From Agelaius tricolor (Eukaryota > Chordata > Aves > Passeriformes > Icteridae), in NCBI GenBank assembly GCA_023055355.1, contig JALJCS010000006.1, positions 33,424,501-33,488,500 of the forward strand: 64,000 nucleotides of DNA, given 5' to 3'. Under the pieces are notes generated by a model. It searched no databases. It had not been told where the DNA came from and was given only the letters and a program-made list of their open reading frames with translations. A program made the translations under genes and the position numbers. Each line of letters opens with the position of its first letter. The first letter of the stretch is position 1. Shown here one piece after another: positions 58,601 through 64,000 of the stretch.

Positions 58601-61494
58601 GACCACACTTTACTGAAAAATGATGTTTCAAGAATGTAGGACAAAAGTCAGCCAGCCTGCAACACTGAACACTCAGTCATATGCAGCCTGGGACATTAGG
58701 CAGAGCAGAAAGCTGGCAACAAAAATAAATGGACTGTGACCTGGATATTTTAGGACAAGTTGGCAATAAACCCTATAACACAGCTCCTTACTTCTGCAGG
58801 GCACTTTGGTAATGAATTTTTCCACAACTGAGTTATGCACATTTTTATTAAATGAGCTGCATGTCTAAATATATGTAACAGTGAGCAGGAACATTCATTT
58901 AGGATTTTTCCACATCAAAGAGCTTATTTTTAAAATACTCTCAAATTTTCAGTTGGCTATGAGTTTTGTACTAACAATAGATATAAAACTGTATTTTGGA
59001 ATTAGTTAGCTGAAAACCAGCTTGAATCACTGTAAAAATCAGTGCTTACGTGAAGTGAACCACAAACCCCAAGATTTTTAACAGAAATGTCAGCTACTCT
59101 AATATTCATCTTCTGCACAGATTGTGCTGAAATTCAAGCATAAACCTATTAAGCAGGTTTCTTTTCCTTTTTCTTTTTAAAAAATTAAATAACAGATAAT
59201 TCCTGTCATACTACATGTGGGTGACAGTTCAGGCAACCAGACATAATGACATAAGGAACACTAGGACTCTTCATTCCATATACCCATTTCCTACCTCCCT
59301 CAGCATAAAACCTGCCAAGACACCAGATACTGCCACTAAATATTTTTGAACACACTTAAGTTTTCATTACTAGAGTAAAGATCAACATAATACAAACCAG
59401 AAGGTCTTACATCTCTCTACCTACAACAAGGCTGGATTCTAAGGATTATTCTGCAGTCAAAGACTTGTGACCAAACAGAGATGTAAAATGTATACTGACT
59501 CTGCTCACACAATTTCGCTGGAGTAATTAAAACACCAGCTGTTTAAGACTTTCCATTGGCCTGATCTACTTACATTTGTATTTTTAATACACTCTTCCCC
59601 AATCTCCCTGATAGATTAGATTCTAAGACCTTACATTATCATCTCTTCAACTGCTCCAGCAATTAGGCAGGTCATACACATTTCCCTGAAATACCCCTGA
59701 TTTTGCTCATATTACTTATTTATAAGAAAAACACATACTTTTGCATTTTTTCAAATTATTTGCTCTTACTTACATGGCTAGACTAGGGAAAACAAAGCAT
59801 ACAGAATTCTGACATTTAAATATAATTGAGATTGGCCAGACATTATTGGCATTTTTCTTCATCCTTTTGGACACTATAATATATCCCATTGAGGTTTCCA
59901 GATTCAGATCAATTCTTGAAGCAACATACTGGCTCATTTTTACTGCAGTATTTTCAAACAAATACTCAATCTATCAGCGGGAACTTCTCTGTGTTATCAA
60001 AACAAGTACGTTGGAAAAAACTACCTCTGATAAAGATGTATAGCATTTTTAAATGTGAAAGGATGGCTCTGGATACACCTACCTTTATATTTACATCTGC
60101 TCCATTGCAGACCAAGAGCTCTAAACACAATGCTCCATGTGTTGATGCAGCAGCAAAGTGCAAAGGTGTGAATCCCTTCTCATTCACTTGATTTACATTA
60201 GCACCACAGTCTATGAGTTCATTCACTACAACATCTTGCCCATTGTAACAAGCTACATGGAGAGGAGTATTTCCATAGGCATTTGGCTCATTCATCTATA
60301 AGAGAAAAAAACCCCAAGATTAGTTAGTATGCAAAAAGCTGTACTTAATGCAGCATTTAATTCTAGCAAAGGAAAAATCTCAAGTCACGAGATTATGTTT
60401 TGGAACTCTTCAAAAGCAGAAATTAAAAGCAAGTTCTGGATCTAGCATGTTGATTGAGATCTGTGTCCTGGGGAAGATATGATTGCTTTACAAGTGAGCC
60501 AACCTCCTCCAATTGTCTCCACACCAGTTTCCTGTACGCAACTCTAAGAGAAGCCACACATGCCAAAAATATCAACTGTGGCAATTTGCATAGATGCTAC
60601 ACAGAAAGCATAGCACAGACCTCTATAAAACAGCATTGCAAGTTTTCATTAACAACAGAGGTCAAAGAGCCTTTTTGTGTGTGTATGTGCACATATAGAA
60701 ACAGAATTTCTTGCTGTACACAACATGACACTGAATTCTGATCTACTTCTCAATATTGAGCTTGAGTTGCAATCTCCAGCCTTGCAAGACTAAGATTATG
60801 ATTCACAAAGTAGATTTCTTACACTGTTTCACAGTTTACTGTTAACACTCCTTCTACAGCCAGGTACTGTAGAACCTTTTAATTTGTTTTGCATTTCAAT
60901 ATTAATATGGTCTCATTTACTGCAGTACTGAAGTTTCTCACAATTTTTAGTATCATCTAAAATTTATGTCACGTAGGAAAGTCAGTTCCATGTATATTTT
61001 ACCAAACGAGGCAAAAGCATTTAATGTCCTGCATTTCAACAATTATTGTGTGGCAAAGCTAGGCTCAGAATTCCTATTTCCTGACTTCCAGTCCAGTGAA
61101 TTAAGAGCAAGAAATATCAAATAAACAAAAAGCCCCACTAAATACACATTTATTTTCCAAGTATTGTGCAAAATCTGCAAGGCTCTGAAGGTTTTCTTTT
61201 AATAGAGAAATGAGGGTTTATAAAAGAAAATGTAGTACTTGGAGAGATCTTCCTTCACGTACTTTCACTATATCCTAACCTGTGTGCTACAAGTACTAAC
61301 AAGAGTATTTTGAACAAAAAAAAAATCCCATTTAATTTTACTTTTTCTTACATCAACTCCAAGATCCAGAAGATATTTGACTACACTGATCATCCCACTA
61401 GATGCTGCAGCATGTAAGGGTGTATATGATTTCTTGTCTTTGCATGTCACTTCAGCTGTATGGGTCACAAGTAATTTCACAACTTCAATATGAC
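28382..61494 (-). CDS. ANKRD28: ANKRD28, ankyrin-repeat scaffold of protein phosphatase 6 (22 exons, 5' part off window)
   Basis: Twenty-two minus-strand exons total 2612 bases: two bases of a split Gly codon, then 869 residues and a stop, in frame at every junction. This equals about residues 184-1053 of the human protein. ANKRD28 (PP6-ARS-A) is a cytosolic ankyrin-repeat protein that binds the PPP6 catalytic/SAPS complex and helps select substrates; it is also reported to act on PPP1C. The visible protein is a long array of ankyrin units with TPLH or related helices ([60 protein letters not shown]), then a non-repeat tail ending [11 protein letters not shown]. The N-terminal repeats and start lie to the right of 64000. 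No frameshift or stop was found. Confidence 0.96.
28669..33828. other. ANKRD28 intron between w21 and w22
   Basis: 5.2 kb. It contains a perfect-period 25-base tandem duplication (30227-30276), a GTTT run and C/T-rich tract (30764-30806), and many A runs. The 29400-29900 stretch is less AT-rich with random-looking open frames; I cannot assign it. Confidence 0.65.
30227..30276. repeat. 25-base tandem duplication, two units
   Basis: TTGAGCTATTTTTCACTCAG and the following GACAG recur immediately with a single G/A change (TTGAACTATTTTTCACTCAG). Very recent by its identity. Confidence 0.88.
33829..33920 (-). CDS. ANKRD28: ANKRD28 exon w21
   Basis: [20 protein letters not shown] then [10 protein letters not shown], flanked by split Thr and Gly codons. 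Acceptor TTCACAG, donor GTAAGA. Confidence 0.95.
33921..36180. other. ANKRD28 intron between w20 and w21
   Basis: 2.3 kb, AT-rich. Plus-strand open frames at 34452-34718 and 35077-35379 lack similarity. Nothing else recognised. The next two introns (36264-36401 and 36485-36657) are short. Confidence 0.65.
36181..36263 (-). CDS. ANKRD28: ANKRD28 exon w20
   Basis: [20 protein letters not shown] then ATNAALQ and two bases of Thr. Acceptor GTGTTAAG; donor GTACGT after AC, another non-consensus exon edge. Confidence 0.94.
36402..36484 (-). CDS. ANKRD28: ANKRD28 exon w19
   Basis: (E)[19 protein letters not shown] then ALHLACSK, ending phase 0. Acceptor TTTCCCCAG. The donor is GTGTGT, weaker than usual. 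Confidence 0.94.
36658..36803 (-). CDS. ANKRD28: ANKRD28 exon w18
   Basis: [40 protein letters not shown] and ENGQTNTV plus one base of Glu. Acceptor TGTTGTAG, donor GTAAAG. Confidence 0.96.
36804..37319. other. ANKRD28 intron between w17 and w18
   Basis: 516 bases of AT-rich intron; nothing recognised. Confidence 0.65.
37320..37403 (-). CDS. ANKRD28: ANKRD28 exon w17
   Basis: [20 protein letters not shown] then NSTDSKG and two bases of Arg. Only 96 bases separate it from w16. Donor GTAAGA. Confidence 0.95.
37500..37587 (-). CDS. ANKRD28: ANKRD28 exon w16
   Basis: [20 protein letters not shown] then SFSPLHCA and two bases of Val. Acceptor TGTTTTAG, donor GTAAGG. Confidence 0.95.
37588..38615. 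other. ANKRD28 intron between w15 and w16
   Basis: 1.0 kb AT-rich intron; nothing recognised. Confidence 0.65.
38616..38835 (-). CDS. ANKRD28: ANKRD28 exon w15 (GC-rich)
   Basis: [60 protein letters not shown] and [13 protein letters not shown]. Acceptor TCTCCCAG, donor GTAAAC. Bases 38640-38780 are CpG-rich against AT-rich introns; [13 protein letters not shown] is richer in Ala/Gly than human SAASMDANPATAD. Confidence 0.95.
38836..39433. other. ANKRD28 intron between w14 and w15
   Basis: 598 bases; nothing recognised beyond splice signals. The following intron, 39552-39949, is likewise plain. Confidence 0.65.
39434..39551 (-). CDS. ANKRD28: ANKRD28 exon w14
   Basis: [20 protein letters not shown] then [19 protein letters not shown]. 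Acceptor GCTTAG, donor GTAAGA. The GGGG at the 3' edge leaves a one-base ambiguity, resolved by phase. Confidence 0.95.
39950..40037 (-). CDS. ANKRD28: ANKRD28 exon w13
   Basis: [20 protein letters not shown] then VDIQDGNG and two bases of Gln. Acceptor TTTTACAG, donor GTGAGT. Confidence 0.95.
40038..41431. other. ANKRD28 intron between w12 and w13
   Basis: 1.4 kb. The antisense open frame around 40975-41279 has no similarity; an A run lies at 40850-40859. Nothing else recognised. Confidence 0.65.
41432..41633 (-). CDS. ANKRD28: ANKRD28 exon w12
   Basis: [60 protein letters not shown] and RTPIHAA. Acceptor TTGTAG, donor GTATGT. Confidence 0.96.
41634..42648. other. ANKRD28 intron between w11 and w12
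   Basis: 1.0 kb containing an AT dinucleotide run (42112-42131). Nothing else recognised. Confidence 0.65.
42112..42131. repeat. AT dinucleotide microsatellite
   Basis: About ten AT units in an ANKRD28 intron. Confidence 0.8.
42649..42723 (-). CDS. ANKRD28: ANKRD28 exon w11
   Basis: [20 protein letters not shown] then PLHLA, 25 residues, phase 0. Acceptor CTCTCTAAG (AAG rather than CAG), donor GTAAGT. This is a non-canonical insert within the repeat array. Confidence 0.94.
42724..43537. other. ANKRD28 intron between w10 and w11
   Basis: 814 bases, AT-rich; nothing recognised. Confidence 0.65.
43538..43564 (-). CDS. ANKRD28: ANKRD28 micro-exon w10 (27 bases)
   Basis: Nine residues, IASETPLDV, phase 0 both ends. 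Acceptor TTAATTACAG, donor GTAAGT. It matches the human [16 protein letters not shown] segment, so it is real despite its size. Confidence 0.93.
43565..44267. other. ANKRD28 intron between w9 and w10
   Basis: 703 bases with a 15-A run (43907-43921) and an AT palindrome (44101-44146) shortly downstream of exon w9. Confidence 0.7.
44101..44146. repeat. AT-rich palindrome
   Basis: Perfect 12-base arms TTATAATTTTAT (44101-44112) and ATAAAATTATAA (44135-44146), with a further AATTATT/AATAATT pair inside. It can form a cruciform or RNA hairpin. Confidence 0.8.
44268..44379 (-). CDS. ANKRD28: ANKRD28 exon w9
   Basis: [20 protein letters not shown] then [17 protein letters not shown]. Acceptor TTGAATAG, donor GTAAGA. 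Highly conserved with human. Confidence 0.96.
44380..47619. other. ANKRD28 intron between w8 and w9
   Basis: 3.2 kb with a short AC run (44796-44809) and TTTATT-type repeats near 45901-45922. No exon or mobile element recognised. Confidence 0.65.
47620..47760 (-). CDS. ANKRD28: ANKRD28 exon w8
   Basis: [20 protein letters not shown], then [20 protein letters not shown] and ASDTDG. Acceptor ACTAAAG, donor GTAAGT. Confidence 0.95.
47761..49302. other. ANKRD28 intron between w7 and w8
   Basis: 1.5 kb AT-rich intron; nothing recognised. Confidence 0.65.
49303..49371 (-). CDS. ANKRD28: ANKRD28 exon w7 (69 bases)
   Basis: [20 protein letters not shown] then FG and two bases of Arg. Acceptor TTAATAG, donor GTAAGA. 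Confidence 0.95.
49372..50684. other. ANKRD28 intron between w6 and w7
   Basis: 1.3 kb AT-rich intron; nothing recognised. Confidence 0.65.
50685..50748 (-). CDS. ANKRD28: ANKRD28 exon w6 (64 bases)
   Basis: (G)[20 protein letters not shown] and two bases of Gly. The donor is the unusual GTGTGTAA; the phase with the next exon (GGG AAT TTG) confirms the boundary. Confidence 0.93.
50749..53131. other. ANKRD28 intron between w5 and w6
   Basis: 2.4 kb. Open frames at 51439-51690 and 52023-52245 lack similarity. Nothing else recognised. The next two introns (53215-53631 and 53747-54172) are also plain. Confidence 0.65.
53132..53214 (-). CDS. ANKRD28: ANKRD28 exon w5
   Basis: [20 protein letters not shown] then CRKLLSS and the first base of Gly. 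Acceptor ATCTTAG, donor GTAGGA. Confidence 0.95.
53632..53746 (-). CDS. ANKRD28: ANKRD28 exon w4
   Basis: [20 protein letters not shown] then [18 protein letters not shown], ending inside Lys. Acceptor TTATAG, donor GTAGGT. Confidence 0.95.
54173..54251 (-). CDS. ANKRD28: ANKRD28 exon w3 (79 bases)
   Basis: [20 protein letters not shown] then QTIIQN and the first base of Gly. Acceptor has a nine-T tract and CTCTTCCAG; donor GTAAAA. A decayed second copy lies about 980 bases upstream (see 55152-55232). Confidence 0.95.
55152..55232 (-). pseudogene. decayed duplicate of ANKRD28 exon w3
   Basis: Bases 55198-55232 match 54219-54253 at 32 of 35 positions, all differences transitions, at a fixed offset of 979. 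On the minus strand it reads [12 protein letters not shown] against [12 protein letters not shown] of the true exon: two silent changes and Pro to Leu in the ankyrin TPLH motif. The acceptor AG is kept (GGGAG before AGT), but the pyrimidine tract is missing. Similarity fades toward the 3' half and no donor is seen at the expected place. A tandem exon duplication that has decayed is the simplest reading. Confidence 0.72.
58190..58510 (-). mobile_element. CR1-type LINE 3' fragment
   Basis: About 320 bases. The minus strand carries the CR1 ORF2 C-terminal signature [20 protein letters not shown] then [13 protein letters not shown], followed by the typical 3' end (GGTTGGAACCAGATGAGGTC-like, CTGTGATGCT). 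The frame is interrupted relative to an intact element and the 5' part is missing, so it is a dead copy. Confidence 0.93.
60083..60295 (-). CDS. ANKRD28: ANKRD28 exon w2
   Basis: Seventy-one residues, two ankyrin units: [20 protein letters not shown], then [20 protein letters not shown] and NGADVNIK. Phase 0 both ends; donor GTAGGT. Confidence 0.96.
60296..61351. other. ANKRD28 intron between w1 and w2
   Basis: 1.1 kb; plus-strand frame 60454-60741 shows no similarity. Nothing else recognised. Confidence 0.65.
61352..61494 (-). CDS. ANKRD28: ANKRD28 exon w1 (first in window)
   Basis: Codes (G)[19 protein letters not shown], then [20 protein letters not shown] and YLLDLGVD. Acceptor TATTTTAG, donor GTAAGA. 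It begins in split phase, which shows that an upstream exon exists outside the window. Confidence 0.95.
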
Positions 61495-64000
61495 CTAAAA
61501 TAATAAGGACAAATAAAATGAAGCATCATATTTTATTAACCAGCACAGGTTTGCAAACTTCATAATTCTACAATTGTTATAACATGATCAAGAAACTATT
61601 CCTTTGGACCTAATGTAAAAAAAGAAAGAATTGTTCTTGTTTTCTAATCCTATCATGAACTATAAAAGCAACATAAAATAATCATCTCCACACACCCCAC
61701 CCAACAACCACTGCAAAAATAAATTTGTATACTCAAAACACAATCCTGGAGAACTAGAGAAGCAAAGTAACTTTGTAATTATTAAGTATTTGCCACAAAT
61801 TTACATTAACAACTTGCAAGACCATGTGACTGTCAATCTTCCACTATCACCCTAATTCCAAACACGCCCATTAAGATTTTTAAATCTTACAGGAAGTTTG
61901 AAAAATTGATGCAAACACGAAAAGAAGAAAATATTCTACTTTTACATCAAAATATACCCCCAATCCAACTTCCTTTACCCACAAAGCTTTTAAAATGTTA
62001 AGCCACATCACACAGGATTTAGTAAAGCTCTGTTTTCAAGACTGACTCAGAGATGATCTTTGAGGAACTGCAGCCTTTTAAAAGCATCAGCTGCTCTCCT
62101 AAGACAATGGAAGTAGAGTACAAGGAAGAGTAAGAGTTGGGATAATGAAGAAGGCATGGGGGAGGTTCCAGGTGGAAAAGAGAAGAGAGGGCAGGGAGCC
62201 CACCCTGCAGTGGTGGGCAGTAGCTCTCACTGCCAGCTTTGGGCCAGGGACGCCAGCACCATGACCCACCCCAGCTGCAAAGGGCAACGAGCTTTTCCCT
62301 TCCATGCCCACATGTTCCTCCTCCGCTTGCAGGCACTTGTGACACTGCCTGCTAAGAAGCCATGAAAATGGGCTAGCCAAGTATCTGTCACTCTTGCTCT
62401 ATGGTTAATTTAACTGCCAACCAACTAATTACTGAAAGCACATGGATAGTCATGACAAAGACTGCTGAATAAAGAAATACATGACTTTAACAGAGCACGA
62501 TACACTTGGCGCTTTACTTTTGTAACTGACCCATGTGGGACTCTTTATTTTACCTTTCAGGTGACATCCTTTCCTTAGTTAAAGAAGTGGTGAGGGACAC
62601 ACTGAATACTTATGTTTATACTTATCCAGTCAGATATCTAAGTAGAAAGTATCAAATCCACCTTTCAGTTTAGGTGCTTCACAAAGAGTGTGGGTCTTTG
62701 CTTCATAAACAGTTAAGAGAATTTGCAAAAGTTTGAATAGGAAGTGCCTACCCAAAGGAATACAGACAAAGCTATTTTTATAAACACTCAGACACTGTGA
62801 TACTTATTTTATGCTGCATACCTAACAGCACACAAAATACCATTTCACCTAGCTATACCAACCAAAGCCATAAGACTTTACCAGCGCAATGTGAAGTGCT
62901 GCAATAATATTTCGCTTCTTAATTATCTCAGTATAGTAGGAAAGAGGGGAAAGAGAAATGCAAACACAATACTCATCTTTTTACCCAAATACAATGGGGA
63001 ACAGAATGAAAACAAGCTCTAAAGGAGAAACAGAAGTACAGAAGATATCTAAAGTAGTGAAAGGAATAGAGACAGTGAACAGAACAGTGACAGAAAAAAC
63101 TTCAAAGAGAGGGTAAAAAGCCAAAAAAACCCCTGACCTGCATTGAAAAGGCAAGCAGCGATCAGTGGAAGACTCTCAAAGGGAAGAGCAAGGTACTTGA
63201 CTTGAGAAGTGCTGCAGAGACATCCCGGTGCACCAGTGAGGGCAACACCAGCACACAGCACTGCGAGTCCATTGCAGTCCCAGCTTTGCAGCTGGACAGC
63301 AATGGGGCCGGGTGAAAAGCAGGAAGGAAGCAAAACAATGGACATCACCCTAGAAAGTTATTTATAGTAGAGTGACGAGAAGCATAACTTGTTTAATTTA
63401 TGGTTAGTTTTACATGGTGGAAAACTTTTTAAGGTTTTCTCCAAACAATTGGAGCAATGTACAATGGCTCTAAATTGTGAGGGAGAATGTCATAATTATT
63501 TTTACTTTGATTGAAGGCTTTCAAAAGCTTTTTCTTCTCTATTGTCTACAGGGAAATTTAGGCAGATCAACATCAATTAAACTACATTTTTCCTGCCCAA
63601 ACACTCTTCATTAAGAGACTTCCCTGTAAATAGCCTACAATATAGCACTGATTAAAATTGGAATAAATGTAGCTTATCTGCAAAACAGAAGACTTTTCAT
63701 CTAGGTAAGCACAAGGCAGAAGGTGTCTCTGGCCTCTCATTGACACTTGTCAGTTCTCTGAAACTTCACATACAAGTTTCATTCAACAAAATTTTGCAAA
63801 TAACCACATTCAATAAGGTGGCTGGACAGACTGCCACAGACATTGCTTTGCAGATATAAGTACATTAAAAACACTAATATTGAAATAACATTAGATCAAT
63901 AATGAAGATTGTTCTTTAACTTCTGGGGTTTTAAGTACTGGTATAAATACCTGAAGTGCAATCTCATCCAGCTTCAAATAATAAATTAAGAGCATTAGTG
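61495..64000. other. ANKRD28 intron upstream of w1 (partial)
   Basis: 2.5 kb. I searched for the expected preceding ankyrin exon (ending RAIHWAAYMG-like) and did not find it, so it lies beyond 64000. Bases 62190-62340 and 63130-63320 are less AT-rich, without a recognisable protein. Confidence 0.6.

Larger units (their letters stand above)
54252..60082. other. ANKRD28 intron between w2 and w3
   Basis: 5.8 kb, the largest in the window. It contains the decayed copy of exon w3 (55152-55232) and a CR1 remnant (58190-58510). The rest is AT-rich without recognisable features. Confidence 0.7.

Noticed and set aside
62881..62940. Minus-strand peptide IIAALHIALVKS resembling an ankyrin helix
   Set aside because: No usable exon boundaries (only a 17-base segment between AG and GT), a nearby stop, and it does not fit the expected upstream ANKRD28 residues.
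63049..63348. 99-codon minus-strand frame upstream of exon w1
   Set aside because: Does not resemble ankyrin repeats or any known ANKRD28 5' exon; hydrophobic, low-complexity start.
63951..63973. Possible 21-base micro-exon LDEIALQ between AAG and GTATTT on the minus strand
   Set aside because: No match to remembered ANKRD28 sequence and no good pyrimidine tract.
1..64000. Endogenous retrovirus, tRNA, rRNA or CRISPR array
   Set aside because: None recognised: no LTR pair, no reverse-transcriptase frame other than the CR1 tail, no cloverleaf, no regularly spaced repeats.

Overview
The window reads as vertebrate nuclear DNA, most likely from a bird. Three protein-coding genes appear in an order also known from other vertebrates: HACL1 (minus strand, left), BTD (plus strand, centre) and ANKRD28 (minus strand, right). 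Introns are short and AT-rich, one CpG island separates the first two genes, and the clearest mobile elements are two 5'-truncated CR1-type LINE remnants. These points fit an avian genome. I cannot name the species.

Layout: bases 1-10071 hold the first seven coding exons of HACL1 (peroxisomal 2-hydroxyacyl-CoA lyase, residues 1-170); the rest runs off the left edge. About 9640-10780 is a CpG island with three CCAAT/ATTGG boxes, tandem GC repeats and a G-quadruplex-prone GGGCC run. It looks like a shared divergent promoter for HACL1 and BTD. BTD (biotinidase) has three clear coding exons at 14421-14651, 16171-16320 and 17664-18854 (523 residues), with the Glu-Lys-Cys nitrilase triad intact. 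A possible upstream coding exon in the CpG island (10647-10687) would add an N-terminus beginning MAHA, as in the human protein. A likely BTD poly(A) signal is at 19979. About 20.0-26.6 kb is intergenic DNA with no gene I can support, but with a 62-base tandem duplication and a near-perfect 36-base hairpin.

From 28382 to 61494 lie 22 coding exons of ANKRD28, the ankyrin-repeat scaffold of protein phosphatase 6. They cover about residue 184 to the C-terminus (869 residues plus stop, frame continuous across every junction). The 5' exons lie beyond the right edge. Its 3'UTR runs left from 28381. Intron 54252-60082 contains a CR1 remnant and a decayed second copy of the neighbouring 79-base exon.

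The genes are not an operon. HACL1 (alpha-oxidation of 2-hydroxy and 3-methyl-branched acyl-CoAs) and BTD (biotin recycling) are linked through the shared promoter region; ANKRD28 is unrelated in function. I saw no retrovirus, LTR pair, tRNA, rRNA or CRISPR array, and no convincing novel multi-gene system. The best leads are the exon relic, the possible BTD first exon, the promoter structure and several unexplained repeats and hairpins. Exon boundaries were read by eye from GT/AG sites and phase; comparisons with human proteins are from memory.
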